From Deltaproteobacteria bacterium (GTDB taxonomy: Bacteria > Myxococcota_A > Polyangia > Haliangiales > JADYYK01), in NCBI GenBank assembly GCA_020853705.1, contig JADYYK010000206.1:26168-90167 (forward strand): a stretch of 64,000 bases of DNA, in the 5' to 3' direction. Made by a program: the position numbers and the translations under genes. Shown one piece after another: positions 39,093 through 47,827 of the stretch; the first letter of the stretch is position 1, and each line of letters opens with the position of its first letter. The notes under the pieces were generated by a model. That model ran no database searches, had not been told where the DNA came from, and saw only the letters and a list, made by a program, of their open reading frames with translations.

Positions 39093-40013
39093 ATGGCGCG
39101 GGGGAGCCGACTGGGCAGGTTGACGCTGCTGGCAGCGCTGGCGCTGGCGACACCGGCGGCTGCGACGCCCGATGGCGGGGTCGCGACGCCGGCGCCGGGG
39201 ACGCCCAGTGCGGCCGATCGCTACGACATGGCGCTGCGCTACTTCAAGCAGGGTGACTACCGGGCCGCGCTGACCGAGTTCGAGGCCGCGCACAGGATGA
39301 CCGGGCGCTTCGAGGTGCTGTTCAACGTGGCGGTCACGCAGCGCCGGCTGTTTCGCTATCACGACGCGGTGCGCAGCTTCGGGCGCTATCTGGGCGAGGG
39401 CGGCGAGCTGGTGTCGGCCGAGCGCCGCGCCGAGGTCGAGGCCGAGATGGCGCAGATCCGCGGCGACTCCGCCGAGATCATGGTCATCGTGGTCGGCGCG
39501 CCGGCGCGGCTGGAGCTCGACGATCTGCCCGTCGTGGTGGACGCCGGGCAGGCGCTGCTGGTGGGGTCGGGGCGCCATGTCGTGCGGGCGCGGCGTGGTG
39601 CGGCGCTGGCCGAGAAGTCGATCGAGGTCGTCGCCGGCGAGAAGCAAGAGCTGATGCTGGAGCCGCGCGCACCCGCGCCGCCGCAGTTGACCGTGGTCAC
39701 CCGGCCGGTGGGCGCGACGGTGATCGTGGACGGTGTGGAGCGCGGCAAGTCACCCTGGAGCGGCGAGCTCCGGCCCGGCGGCCACCGGGTGCGCGCGCGG
39801 CTGGGCGGCTGGAGGGACGACAGCGCAGACGTCACGCTGGTGCTGGACGAGAAGCGCGAGCTGGTGCTGGAGCTGGGCAAGATCAAGGTCACGCCGTGGT
39901 ATGGCCGCTGGTACGTCATCGGCGGCGCGGTGGTGGTGGCGGGCGCCATCGGCGGCGGGATCTGGCTGGCCACCAGGCCAGAGGAGTACGGGCATGTGTT
40001 CACGGTCCCGTAG
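39093..40013 (+). CDS. PEGA-domain protein with N-terminal TPR
   Basis: 306 residues. Signal peptide (GRLTLLAALALATPAAA), then a TPR-like unit (YDMALRYFKQGDYRAALTEFEAAHRMTG) and a coiled region. A PEGA domain follows at about 205-275 (LTVVTRPVGATVIVDGVERGKSPWSGELRPGGHRVRA), then one C-terminal membrane helix (WYVIGGAVVVAGAIGGGIWLA). Such TPR-PEGA proteins are common in myxobacteria and sit next to Ser/Thr kinases; they are thought to be envelope scaffolds. ATG 39093 has TAACCT 8 nt upstream, overlapping the stop of the giant lipoprotein gene. It heads the operon 39093-42350. Confidence 0.82.
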   Translation: MARGSRLGRLTLLAALALATPAAATPDGGVATPAPGTPSAADRYDMALRYFKQGDYRAALTEFEAAHRMTGRFEVLFNVAVTQRRLFRYHDAVRSFGRYLGEGGELVSAERRAEVEAEMAQIRGDSAEIMVIVVGAPARLELDDLPVVVDAGQALLVGSGRHVVRARRGAALAEKSIEVVAGEKQELMLEPRAPAPPQLTVVTRPVGATVIVDGVERGKSPWSGELRPGGHRVRARLGGWRDDSADVTLVLDEKRELVLELGKIKVTPWYGRWYVIGGAVVVAGAIGGGIWLATRPEEYGHVFTVP

Positions 40014-40476
40014 CGGCCTGGTCGTCGCGCTGCTGGCGCTGGTGCTGGCCGGCTGCAGCGGGTCGGTGGACCTCGAGATCGATCTGCGGCGCGCCGACGG
40101 CAGCATCTGGCTGTCCGACACCAGAGGTGAGCGGCGTCAGGTCGACTTCTGCATGGTGCCGGATGGCGTCGTCGACGCGGGCCCCGGCGACGCGGGAGTC
40201 ATGAGCGGTGACTGTGTCATCGGCAAGGACAACGCAGACTCCATCTTCCTGACCGGCGAGCGGGACTCCATCGGGCTCTTCGTCGCGAAGGAGCGGGCAC
40301 TGCGGCTCTTCTTCCTGGCCTACCAGCCGGCGCAGTGCTGGGTCATCGACCTGCCTGCGCCGGTCCGCGGACACCTCACGGTGCGGCTGCCGGTCGGCGC
40401 CGGGGCACTCGGGGTCGAGGGCTGTGCGCCGCCGAGGTGCTGGATCGTCCCGTGCGAGACGCCACGACTCCCGTGA
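39994..40476 (+). CDS. small hypothetical lipoprotein
   Basis: 160 residues. Leader (SGLVVALLALVLAGC) with lipobox LAGC, then SGSVDLEIDLRRADGS and a compact beta-rich domain carrying six or more Cys in its mature part, notably the C-terminal CAPPRCWIVPC. The family is not recognised. ATG 39994 lies 20 nt inside the previous gene with AGGAG 7 nt upstream, and its TGA overlaps the kinase GTG, so it is translated with both. The position between a PEGA protein and a kinase suggests a sensory accessory lipoprotein (inference). Confidence 0.72.
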   Translation: MCSRSRSGLVVALLALVLAGCSGSVDLEIDLRRADGSIWLSDTRGERRQVDFCMVPDGVVDAGPGDAGVMSGDCVIGKDNADSIFLTGERDSIGLFVAKERALRLFFLAYQPAQCWVIDLPAPVRGHLTVRLPVGAGALGVEGCAPPRCWIVPCETPRLP

Positions 40477-42350
40477 ACGCCTCGGCCGCCACCGGTGACG
40501 CCTTCTGTCCGACCTGCGAGCGCTCGTTCGCGGCCGGGACGGCGCGCTGTCCCAGCGACGGCACCGCGCTGGTCACCCTGCACACGCCGGCCGATCCGCT
40601 GCTCGGGCGCGACCTCGACGGGCGCTACACGCTGAAGAAGAAGCTGGGCGAGGGCGGCATGGGCGCGGTGTATCGCGCGCTGCAGCACTCGGTCGGGCGC
40701 GAGGTCGCGGTCAAGGTCATGAGCGGCAAGCTGGCCCAGGAGCCGCTGGCGGTGAAGCGCTTCCTGCGCGAGGCCAAGCTGTCGAGCCGGCTGACCCACC
40801 CCGGCGTGGTCACCGTGCTCGACTTCGGGCAGACGCCGGATGGCCTGCTGTACATGGCGATGGAGCTCCTGCCCGGGCGCACGCTGGAGAGCCTGATGGC
40901 GGAGACGCGGCTGACGGTGCCGCGCGCGTGCCGGCTGACCGCGCAGGTGCTCGACGCGCTGGCGGCGGCGCACGCGCTGCAGATCGTGCATCGCGATCTG
41001 AAGCCGTCGAACGTGATGCTGCTCGACGACCCGTCGGGGCGCGATCTGGTCAAGGTGCTCGACTTCGGGGTGGCGCGCTCGCTGGCGGGGGATCTCAGCA
41101 CCGCGACCGGGTCGGGCCAGCTGCTCGGGACACCCGCGTATGTGTCGCCCGAGGCGGTGCGCGGCGACGCCATCGACGAGCGCAGCGACCTGTATTCGCT
41201 CGGCGTGATGCTGTACGAGATGATCGCGGGGCGGCGTCCCTATCGCGCCGACAGCGTGCCCAGCATGCTGATCGCGCACATCGAGGGCAAGCCGGAGCCG
41301 CTGCCGCCGACGGTGCCGGCCCTGGTCATCGCGCTGGTCGAGCGCCTGATGGACAAGCAGCCCGGCGGTCGTTACGCCAGCGCGCTGGCCGCGCGCGAGG
41401 CCATCGAGGCGCTGCTCGAGCAGCCGCAGATCGCGAACGCCGGCATCGCCAGCGTCAGCGCACCCCGCGCGGCCGGCGCGATCGACGCCATCGGCGCGAC
41501 CCAGGCCGCGGTGGATCCCGTGGGCGGGACGCTGGCCGCGGTCGATCCAGCCGGCGGCACCCTCGCCGCGCCGAGCCAGCCGCGGGAACCCAGCCCGATC
41601 ACGATCACGAACACAGGCGCGAGGCCGAGACCGAGCACGAGTCCGAGCGCGGGCGCGAGTCCCAGCGCGGGCGCGAGCACGCGTCCGAGCACGAGTCCGA
41701 GCACAGGCCCGGGCACGAGTCCGAGCACGAGCCCGAGCACGAGCCCGAGCCCGAGCACGAGTCCGAGCACGAGCCCGAGCACGAGCCCCAGCACGAGTCC
41801 GAGCCCCAGCACGAGTCCGAGCACGGACGAGCTCGATCGCACCCGGACCGGCTCGCTGCAGGCGCGCTCCGGCACCGCCGCGCCGACCCCGCCGGAGCCG
41901 TCCGCCGCGCCCCCGCGGCGCACCGCGCTGTGGATCGGCATCGCCGCCGGCGGCGTCACCGCGGCCGCGCTCGGCGGCTGGCGCCTGCTGGGCCATCGCA
42001 GCGGCGCCACCCCCCAGCCCATCGTCGTTGCCGCCGACGCTGGCGTCAGCGGCGCGCCCGCGCTCGACGCGGCGCTGGTCACGTCCCCCGCCGTCGACGC
42101 CTCCGCAGCGTCGACGGCCGACGCCAGCACCAACCAGCGGCTCGACGCCGGCAAGCCGCACGCCTCACCGACCACGCGGCCCACCGCCAAGCCCTCGCCC
42201 ACCGCGAAGCCCTCTCCCACCGCGAAGCCCACGCCCTCCGCCACGCCGGTGCTCAGCCCCAGCGCGACGCCGACCACCAAGCCCTCGCCCTCGGGCCCGC
42301 TCGGCCCTGACGAGGGCAACCCCCTCCGCGGCCCCAGCCCGTCCCCGTAG
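40473..42350 (+). CDS. Ser/Thr protein kinase with zinc-ribbon N-terminus and Ser/Pro repeat linker
   Basis: 625 residues. Residues 12-28 form a half zinc-ribbon (CPTC...CPSDG). The kinase domain (52-315) is canonical: GEGGMG at 59-64, Lys81, HRDLKPSN from 173, DFG at 197-199, SPEAV. An Ile/Ala linker leads into a roughly 70-residue Ser/Thr/Pro repeat (PSTSPST units), then a membrane helix (LWIGIAAGGVTAAALGGW) and a short extracytoplasmic Ala/Val/Asp region ending in a Lys/Pro/Ser-rich tail (TAKPSPTAKPSP). There is no large sensor domain, so the cotranscribed lipoprotein or PEGA protein may sense. GTG 40473 overlaps the preceding stop (GTGA). Confidence 0.9.
   Translation: MNASAATGDAFCPTCERSFAAGTARCPSDGTALVTLHTPADPLLGRDLDGRYTLKKKLGEGGMGAVYRALQHSVGREVAVKVMSGKLAQEPLAVKRFLREAKLSSRLTHPGVVTVLDFGQTPDGLLYMAMELLPGRTLESLMAETRLTVPRACRLTAQVLDALAAAHALQIVHRDLKPSNVMLLDDPSGRDLVKVLDFGVARSLAGDLSTATGSGQLLGTPAYVSPEAVRGDAIDERSDLYSLGVMLYEMIAGRRPYRADSVPSMLIAHIEGKPEPLPPTVPALVIALVERLMDKQPGGRYASALAAREAIEALLEQPQIANAGIASVSAPRAAGAIDAIGATQAAVDPVGGTLAAVDPAGGTLAAPSQPREPSPITITNTGARPRPSTSPSAGASPSAGASTRPSTSPSTGPGTSPSTSPSTSPSPSTSPSTSPSTSPSTSPSPSTSPSTDELDRTRTGSLQARSGTAAPTPPEPSAAPPRRTALWIGIAAGGVTAAALGGWRLLGHRSGATPQPIVVAADAGVSGAPALDAALVTSPAVDASAASTADASTNQRLDAGKPHASPTTRPTAKPSPTAKPSPTAKPTPSATPVLSPSATPTTKPSPSGPLGPDEGNPLRGPSPSP
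41618..41829 (+). repeat. tandem repeat encoding the kinase Ser/Pro linker
   Basis: Degenerate direct repeats of 6/12-nt units (gagcac, gagtcc, gagccc) in frame with the kinase gene. They encode PSTSPST-type units. The same units recur at the start of the unrelated gene at 55205. Confidence 0.8.
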
Positions 42351-42395
42351 CAGCCGCCACCCCAGCCCGTCGGAACACCTCGCCGCGTCATCGCG

Positions 42396-42401
42396 TAGAC
42401 T
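42396..42401 (+). promoter_or_regulatory. -10-like TAGACT, 6 nt before GTG 42408
   Basis: Identical hexamer and spacing to the site before GTG 5012. Confidence 0.5.
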
Positions 42402-42407
42402 CTCCCC

Positions 42408-44279
42408 GTGCATCGCGCAGCGCTCCTCCTGCTCCCCCTGCTGGCCAGCTGTGGCACCCGCAACCCGGCGCCCGCGCAGCCCCACGCCAGCCCCGCTCCC
42501 TCGGTCGGCCCCGCCGCCACGCCGCTCGGGTCGCCCACACCCGCCGACGACGCCACGCGCCCGTCCAGCCCGTGGCACGCGCAGATCCCGGTCACGCGCC
42601 CGCTCCAGCACCACCCCTTCCGCGAGCTGCCGCCGCCCGGCGGCCCCGGCGCCACCGACCTCCCGGTGGTCGCCGCGCGCATCTTCGCCTTCGGCGACAC
42701 CCAGTTTCATCACATGTTCGGCAAGCGCACCTGGGCGCAGTCGCCGTTCGCCGATCGCCAGTCGGTCGAGGTCGCGGTGCGCCCCGCCGCGCTCGACGAC
42801 GGTTCGGACCTGCTGCTCGAGGCCTTCCTCGCAGTGCAGCGCGATCGCTATCCGCGCCACACCCGGGTCTACATGGGCGACGCCGCCGACGCGTCATGCA
42901 CCCAGGAGTACGCCACCTTCTTCGCCACCCTGGCGCGCTTCGGCCTGACCCAGCTCATCATGACGACCTCCAACCATGACGGCTTCTTCATGGGCAACTA
43001 CACCTCCAACGGCGACCTCGACGGCAAGCTGGGCTACGCCGCCGACATGCCCGCCGACTGGACCCGCGCCTGCGCCGAGCCCGGCTCGCGCGAGGATCAC
43101 CGCCTGACCCGCGGGCGCGCTCTGACCCGCGTGCTGGCCGCGCTGCCCGCCGCCCCCGCGTGGGCGACCACCGCCTCGCTGATCGACGTCGACGGCCCCA
43201 CCGCGTACCGCCGCGCCTGGCTGACCGCGGTGCGCCCGCTGGGCGGCGGCGACGGCGGCGCCCCGCCCGCGTGGGCCGCCCTGGTCGACACCAGCGACTA
43301 TCGAGATCGCGACATCAAGTCCTCGCGCGGCGCCGGCACCGTGGGCGGGATCTCGCGCGCGCAGCTGACCGACATCGATCACGCCATGTTCGAGGCCCGC
43401 GCGCTGGGTGCCCGCCCGTGGTGGGTCGTCCTCGGCCATCACCCGCTGGCCACCCTGGACGCCGGCTCCAGGGCGCGCGTCATCAAGTTCCTCGAGGTCC
43501 ACCCCGAGATCGTCGCCTGGGTCAGCGCACACACCCACAAGTCCGCCGAGGCCGAGTTCAGGCTGCCCAGCGGCCGCGTCATCCCCGAGCTGATCGTCGG
43601 CTCGACCACCGACGCCCCGCAGGAGGGCCGCATCATCGAGCTGCGCGTGGCCGCCGATGGCAGCCGCGCCGGCATCGCGTCATGGCGCCTCGCCCTGGCC
43701 ACCGACGAGCTGTGCGAGGGCATCGCCGCCCTCGACCCCGACTCGCTGGGCTACCTCGGCTACCGCCTGGTGCGCGACGACACGCCCGACGTGTCGCTGG
43801 GCTGGCTGCGCAAGATCGGCCTGTATTTCGGCTTCGACGACCTCGGCCAGGAGCGCATCGCGCAGACCCTGGGCGCGCTGCTGGTGGAGAGCGACCTGGT
43901 GCGCGCGCTGGCTCACCTCTATGACGTCTCGCCCATCCCGCGCAGTGACGCCGAGCAGGCCGCGCTGGCCGCGCTGCTGGCGCGCCGCTTCCCGCACGCC
44001 GACTCGGTGCGCGAGCTGCGCCAGGTCATCGCGCGCCCGGCCAGCGGCCCCTACAGCGACTACGAGGCCTGGACCGACCCCATGCTGCGCACCGTGGTGC
44101 CGCCGGTGACCCGCGAGGTCTGGAGCTTCGCCGCCACGCGCCCCCTGTTCGAGGCCCTGCGCGGCCGTCGTCGCGCCAGCCCCGAGACCCAGCGCTGGTT
44201 CGCCTGCCACGCCGCGCGCGCCGGCGCCGCCGAGGCGCTGCGCCCGAGGCGCCAGGGCGACATCGTCTACATCCCGTGA
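42408..44279 (+). CDS. calcineurin-like metallophosphoesterase lipoprotein
   Basis: 623 residues. Leader (RAALLLLPLLASCGTR) with lipobox LASC. The metallophosphatase motifs appear in order: FAFGDTQFH near 98 (D-x-H), YMGDAAD, TSNHDG (N-H), GHHP and a SAHTH metal-binding His pair near 380. Two metal ions are expected to hydrolyse phosphoesters outside the cytoplasm. The 200 residues after the catalytic domain are helical and unassigned. GTG 42408 has TAGACT 6 nt upstream. It could act on nucleotides, phospholipids or phosphoproteins; the sequence does not decide. It is 57 bp after the kinase operon and has its own promoter-like signal. Confidence 0.85.
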   Translation: MHRAALLLLPLLASCGTRNPAPAQPHASPAPSVGPAATPLGSPTPADDATRPSSPWHAQIPVTRPLQHHPFRELPPPGGPGATDLPVVAARIFAFGDTQFHHMFGKRTWAQSPFADRQSVEVAVRPAALDDGSDLLLEAFLAVQRDRYPRHTRVYMGDAADASCTQEYATFFATLARFGLTQLIMTTSNHDGFFMGNYTSNGDLDGKLGYAADMPADWTRACAEPGSREDHRLTRGRALTRVLAALPAAPAWATTASLIDVDGPTAYRRAWLTAVRPLGGGDGGAPPAWAALVDTSDYRDRDIKSSRGAGTVGGISRAQLTDIDHAMFEARALGARPWWVVLGHHPLATLDAGSRARVIKFLEVHPEIVAWVSAHTHKSAEAEFRLPSGRVIPELIVGSTTDAPQEGRIIELRVAADGSRAGIASWRLALATDELCEGIAALDPDSLGYLGYRLVRDDTPDVSLGWLRKIGLYFGFDDLGQERIAQTLGALLVESDLVRALAHLYDVSPIPRSDAEQAALAALLARRFPHADSVRELRQVIARPASGPYSDYEAWTDPMLRTVVPPVTREVWSFAATRPLFEALRGRRRASPETQRWFACHAARAGAAEALRPRRQGDIVYIP

Positions 44280-44303
44280 CCCGGCCGGCCAGCGCCGCCG
44301 GCG

Positions 44304-44651
44304 TCAGTGCGGGACGGCGGGCACCACGACGCGCCCATCCAGCCCCTCGCGACTGAAGGTGACCTCCAGCGTGCCGTCGAGCTCGGTGCCGATCGGGGGC
44401 AGCGCCGCCAGGACGTCGTCCAGCGCGCGCTGGGTCGGCGTGGTGAAGCGCAGGCCACAGCCGCGCAGCGCGTCCAGTAACCCGGCCAGGTCCTCGGCGT
44501 CGATCGCGAAGCGCAGCACCTCGGCCTTGTTGCCCAGCATGTTGCCGTCCTCGACCCAGCCGCCGCTGGCGCCGATGGCCTCGGCGATGCGGTAGCTGGC
44601 CAGGGCCGGGTCCTCGGGGCAGATGGCATGGAGCTTCAGCAAGGGCAGCAT
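44304..44651 (-). CDS. small hypothetical protein
   Basis: 115 residues from ATG 44651, which has GGAGG 5 nt upstream; an in-frame ATG at 44744 would add an Arg/Ala-rich stretch and is less likely. It is soluble, with a beta-alpha-beta feel (AEVLRFAIDAEDLAGLLDALRGCGLRFTTPT) and a C-terminal strand pair (GTLEVTFSREGLDGRVVVPAV). No family is recognised. It is convergent with the metallophosphoesterase and divergent from the C2/LecA-like lipoprotein. Confidence 0.6.
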   Translation of the reverse strand: MLPLLKLHAICPEDPALASYRIAEAIGASGGWVEDGNMLGNKAEVLRFAIDAEDLAGLLDALRGCGLRFTTPTQRALDDVLAALPPIGTELDGTLEVTFSREGLDGRVVVPAVPH

Positions 44652-44773
44652 GGCGGCCTCCAGACTGTCACCTCGAAGCTGCGGCCCCCGCGCGTGTCGC
44701 GCAAGTGCTGCCGCGCGCGAGTGGCCCGCGAAACGCGCAAGCATTGCGGCCTCGACCCGGGCCGAACTTCGTC

Positions 44774-44779
44774 TACATT
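44774..44779 (+). promoter_or_regulatory. -10-like TACATT upstream of ATG 44792
   Basis: The gap to the ATG is 12 nt, predicting a short leader of about 5 nt without a ribosome site. Confidence 0.35.
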
Positions 44780-44791
44780 CCGCGGACCACG

Positions 44792-45883
44792 ATGCGGACC
44801 GCTGCCAGACTCGCCAGCTCGCTCGCCCTCGGCGTTGCGCTCGCCACCGCCCTCACCGCCGTCCCCGCCTGCGGCCCCAGCACCTCACGCCCACCGCGCG
44901 CCACCCCGGCCCCGACGCCGCGGCCTGGCCCCGGCCCCGACGCCGCCGTGCCCGAGCTCCCCGCGCCCGACGCCGCGATGCCCGACGCCGCCCCCGTGGT
45001 CGACTGGCGCACCCGCATGCCGCCGCTGCCCGCGCGCTACCGCGTCACCCTGCTGGGCGGCACGCTGCCGCCCACGCGCCCCGACGGCCGCCCCTGGGAC
45101 GGCGGCGAGCGCACCGACAGCGCCGCCCCCGCCGCCTTCACGCTGTTCGCGCGCTACCTGGCCCAGCACCCCGAGCTCGAGGCCGCCCGCGCCAGCATCG
45201 GCCTGTCCGCGCACGAGCCAGATCCGCGCAAACTGCGCACGAAGTCCCCTGAACCCGACGCCTACGTCTTCATCGAGCTCGGCGACCAGGTCTTCCGCTC
45301 GCCGGTCATCTCCAGCAGCCTGGCCCCGACCTGGAGCTTCCCGATGCAGCTGGTCGCCACCCCTGGCGACACCCGCGTCGCCAAGGTCACCGTGGTCGAC
45401 TGGGACGGCAGCTTCAGCTACGACGTCCTCGGCGAGGCCGAGATGTCGGTGGGCACGCTGATCTCCGGCCAGCTCGGCCCGCTGCGCGTCGGCCCGGGCA
45501 GCGCGCTCACCTTCATGATCGAGCCGCCCGCGGGCGCCGTCGATCGCCGCGTCGCCGTGCGCGGCAAGGCCATCTGGCACGACACCGCGGTCGACATCGT
45601 GGCCGGCCAGCGCGTGCACCTCGAGGCCGCCGGCGAGGTCTGCTCCAGCTCGGGCAAGTGTGGCGGCCCCGAGGGCCAGGGCATCACACCCAGCGACAAC
45701 CTCGAGGGGCTCGGTGCGCTGCCCCACGGCGGTCTGGTGGCGTCGCTGGGCGACACCCGCTTCTTCGTCGGGCGCGACCTCAGCTTCGTGGCGCCCGCCA
45801 GTGGCCGCCTGCTGCTCGGCCTCAACGATCGCGACGCCAGCAACAACAGCGGCTTCTTCGACGCCCGCATCCGCGCCGAATGA
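44792..45883 (+). CDS. lipoprotein with C2-like and PA-IL (LecA)-like domains
   Basis: 363 residues. Signal peptide with lipobox (LTAVPACGP), then a roughly 45-residue Pro/Ala/Asp linker. A C2-type domain at about 150-230 shows the paired strands and Asp-bearing loop of calcium/lipid-binding C2 folds (AYVFIELGDQVFRSPVISSSLAPTW; VTVVDWDGSFSYDVLG). The C-terminal 130 residues resemble the PA-IL galactose-binding fold (AVDIVAGQRVHLEAAGEVC, then GDTRFFVGRDLSFVAPASGRLLLGLNDRD). It may bind membrane lipid and sugar on the cell surface (inference). ATG 44792 was chosen because the signal peptide begins there. Confidence 0.75.
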   Translation: MRTAARLASSLALGVALATALTAVPACGPSTSRPPRATPAPTPRPGPGPDAAVPELPAPDAAMPDAAPVVDWRTRMPPLPARYRVTLLGGTLPPTRPDGRPWDGGERTDSAAPAAFTLFARYLAQHPELEAARASIGLSAHEPDPRKLRTKSPEPDAYVFIELGDQVFRSPVISSSLAPTWSFPMQLVATPGDTRVAKVTVVDWDGSFSYDVLGEAEMSVGTLISGQLGPLRVGPGSALTFMIEPPAGAVDRRVAVRGKAIWHDTAVDIVAGQRVHLEAAGEVCSSSGKCGGPEGQGITPSDNLEGLGALPHGGLVASLGDTRFFVGRDLSFVAPASGRLLLGLNDRDASNNSGFFDARIRAE

Positions 45884-45913
45884 CCCACCGTCCGCGCGGC
45901 CGGCAGCCCGAGG

Positions 45914-46720
45914 TCAGTGGCAGCCGCGGCTCTGGGCCAGGTCGTCGAGCCGCGTGTAGCGACCGTCCTTGAGCACCAGCTTGTACTCGATGGGCGCGGG
46001 CTCCTTGCAGCGGCTGGTGCGGTCCAGGTGGCGTTGCTCGCGCGCGATGACGTCGAGGCTGCGCTGCTTGCCCCGCTCGGTGCGGTAGCTGGTGCTGCGC
46101 CCCGCACCGCTGGCGCCGATCTCCTGGGTCGGCGCCGTCAGCACGAGCTGCTTGTCCCTGGTGTCGGCGCCGCGCAGCGACACCAGCAGCAGCCTGCCCC
46201 AGCGCGAGGTGCCGCTGACCTGCTTGCGGTCGCGGCCCCGGCCGGTGCTGGCCTCCTCGCGCAGCGTCGTGATGACCAGCGCCGGCCAGCGCAGCCGCTT
46301 GCCCGGGCTGGGCAGCGCGGTGTCCCACTCGGCGCCGCCGCAGCAGGTGGGCGGCTCATTGCCATCCAGGCTGGCCGGCTTGCCCTCGAGATCGACCACC
46401 GCCAGCACGGAGACCCTGTCGCCGCTCGCGCCCAGGACGCGCGTGCCGGAGCAGCTGCGCGCACCGCAGCGCAGCAGGAACACGGCCGAGAGCACCTCGT
46501 CGTCGACCCTGTACTTGCCGCGCATCACGTGCGTGTAGTCGGCCACACCGGGCAGCACGAAGACCTTGGCCTCCACCACCGCGTCGCGCGACACCCGGTG
46601 CAGCTGGGCGAACACAGCCTTGGCGGGGCCGTAGTACGGCTGCGCCCGCGCCACGGGCGGCAGGGCTGCCAGCACCACCACCAGCGCGACCGCCGCTGCG
46701 CTGCTGCGCACACGCAGCAT
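45914..46720 (-). CDS. hypothetical exported protein
   Basis: 268 residues. Signal peptide (SAAAVALVVVLAALPPVARA), mature protein starting QPYYGPAKAVF. It is a beta-rich periplasmic domain with repeated VFVLPG, VFLLRCGARSC and LLLVSLRGAD strands and several Cys. The family is not recognised. ATG 46720 shares its A with the TGA of the upstream GspC-like gene (TGATG), so it is translated with it; a secretion- or envelope-related role would follow if that neighbour is GspC-like. Confidence 0.62.
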   Translation of the reverse strand: MLRVRSSAAAVALVVVLAALPPVARAQPYYGPAKAVFAQLHRVSRDAVVEAKVFVLPGVADYTHVMRGKYRVDDEVLSAVFLLRCGARSCSGTRVLGASGDRVSVLAVVDLEGKPASLDGNEPPTCCGGAEWDTALPSPGKRLRWPALVITTLREEASTGRGRDRKQVSGTSRWGRLLLVSLRGADTRDKQLVLTAPTQEIGASGAGRSTSYRTERGKQRSLDVIAREQRHLDRTSRCKEPAPIEYKLVLKDGRYTRLDDLAQSRGCH

Positions 46721-47403
46721 CACTTCACCGTGTACGTCATCGTGCGTGCCTCGCCATAGGCCGTGATACGGACCACGATGCGACTCGCGCTGCGCAGCGC
46801 CTTGACCGCGCCCAGCGCCGCTGGCAGGCCGTCGATCTTGCGATCATTGACCGCCTCGATGAGGTCGCCGCGACGCAGCCCGAGCCGCGCCAGCAGCGAT
46901 CCCGCGCGCACCGACGTCAGCTCGTATCCCGCGATGGCGCCGCTGTCGTCCTCGACCAGCGCGACCTCGACGTCGCCCGTCAGCGCCCCGGGATCCGCCA
47001 GCGCGCCATCGAGCGTGGCGCGGTCGACCTCATAGCTGGTCGCCGACAGCTTGCGCACGCCACCCACCGCCGGTGGCAGGCCGCTGACCCGCCACTGCTT
47101 GCCACGCTGGCTGAGCTTCAGCCCACGCTGCGCGAGCGCCGCGCGGACGGCCGACCACAGCTGGCTGCCCGTGGCCTTCTTGCCCGTCAGCGCGACCCCC
47201 AGGTCGAGGTCGGCCAGTCCGTCACTCACCACCACGTCGCGACACAGCACCGGCCCCAGCATGGTGACCCAGTCGGTCACCGTGGCGCCTGGCTTCAGGT
47301 TGACCACCAGCTTGCCGCGCGCCGGCCTGCACGCCGCCGCCGCCGCGACCCCGGACTGCACCGGCACCAGCAGCAGCGCCACCACCACGACGATCCCCCG
47401 CAT
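46720..47403 (-). CDS. GspC-like exported PDZ protein
   Basis: 227 residues from ATG 47403, supported by TACGAT 6 nt upstream. Signal peptide (GIVVVVALLLVPVQSGVAA). Residues about 30-115 read as a secretin N-domain-like beta-alpha unit (GKLVVNLKPGATVTDWVTMLG; VSGLPPAVGGVRKL). The last 90 form a PDZ domain (GYELTSVRAGSLLARLGLRRGDLIEAVNDRKIDG). The combination resembles type II secretion GspC, but the N-terminal membrane anchor is replaced by a cleavable signal and no other gsp gene is near. A role in outer-membrane secretion or proteolysis control is possible. Confidence 0.65.
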   Translation of the reverse strand: MRGIVVVVALLLVPVQSGVAAAAACRPARGKLVVNLKPGATVTDWVTMLGPVLCRDVVVSDGLADLDLGVALTGKKATGSQLWSAVRAALAQRGLKLSQRGKQWRVSGLPPAVGGVRKLSATSYEVDRATLDGALADPGALTGDVEVALVEDDSGAIAGYELTSVRAGSLLARLGLRRGDLIEAVNDRKIDGLPAALGAVKALRSASRIVVRITAYGEARTMTYTVK

Positions 47404-47409
47404 GCCTCG

Positions 47410-47415
47410 ATCGTA
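47410..47415 (-). promoter_or_regulatory. -10-like TACGAT, 6 nt before ATG 47403
   Basis: Leaderless-type promoter inside the 31-bp gap after the gene 47827->47435. Confidence 0.45.
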
Positions 47416-47434
47416 CGCCACCTCGGCCGCCGCG

Positions 47435-47827
47435 CTACTTCGCAGCCTTGACCGTGACATCGGCACGCAGATCGCCGACCTCGATGAGGTAGCGTCCGGC
47501 GGCCAGCTTGCCCAGCGACACCGTCTCGGGGCCGGCCTCGAAGTAGGCGTCACACTGGCCCTCGCCTTCGCGCCAGATCCGGATCGTGGTCGGCCCGGTC
47601 TTGCCCTTCACCTTCCTGCGCGCGACCTTCATCTTGTAGCCGCAGCCGCTGGTGGCGCCGAAGTTGGCCGTGACCTTGACCACCTGCTGGCTGGTCGGCG
47701 CCGCCGGGGTCACCTGCGGCTTGACCGGGCCGCCCAGCCCTTGCGCGCGCGCCACCACCGCCGCCGACAGCAGCGTCAGCGCCACCGCCACTGCAACCGC
47801 CAGCGCCGCCCGCGTCCCGCGCATCAT
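47435..47827 (-). CDS. small hypothetical exported protein
   Basis: 130 residues. Signal peptide (RAALAVAVAVALTLLSAAVVARA) followed by QGLGGPVKPQ and a compact beta domain (VVKVTANFGATSGCGYKMKVARRKVKG; RYLIEVGDLRADVTVKAAK) rich in Lys, with one Cys pair (GCGYK, GQCDA). It may be an Ig-like or pilin-like periplasmic domain; no family is recognised. ATG 47827 shares its A with the esterase stop (TGATG), so both are cotranscribed. Confidence 0.62.
   Translation of the reverse strand: MMRGTRAALAVAVAVALTLLSAAVVARAQGLGGPVKPQVTPAAPTSQQVVKVTANFGATSGCGYKMKVARRKVKGKTGPTTIRIWREGEGQCDAYFEAGPETVSLGKLAAGRYLIEVGDLRADVTVKAAK

Noticed and set aside
41618..41829. Short direct repeats as a CRISPR or iteron origin
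   Set aside because: Units of 6-12 nt, contiguous and in frame inside a kinase gene; no spacers and no replication gene nearby.
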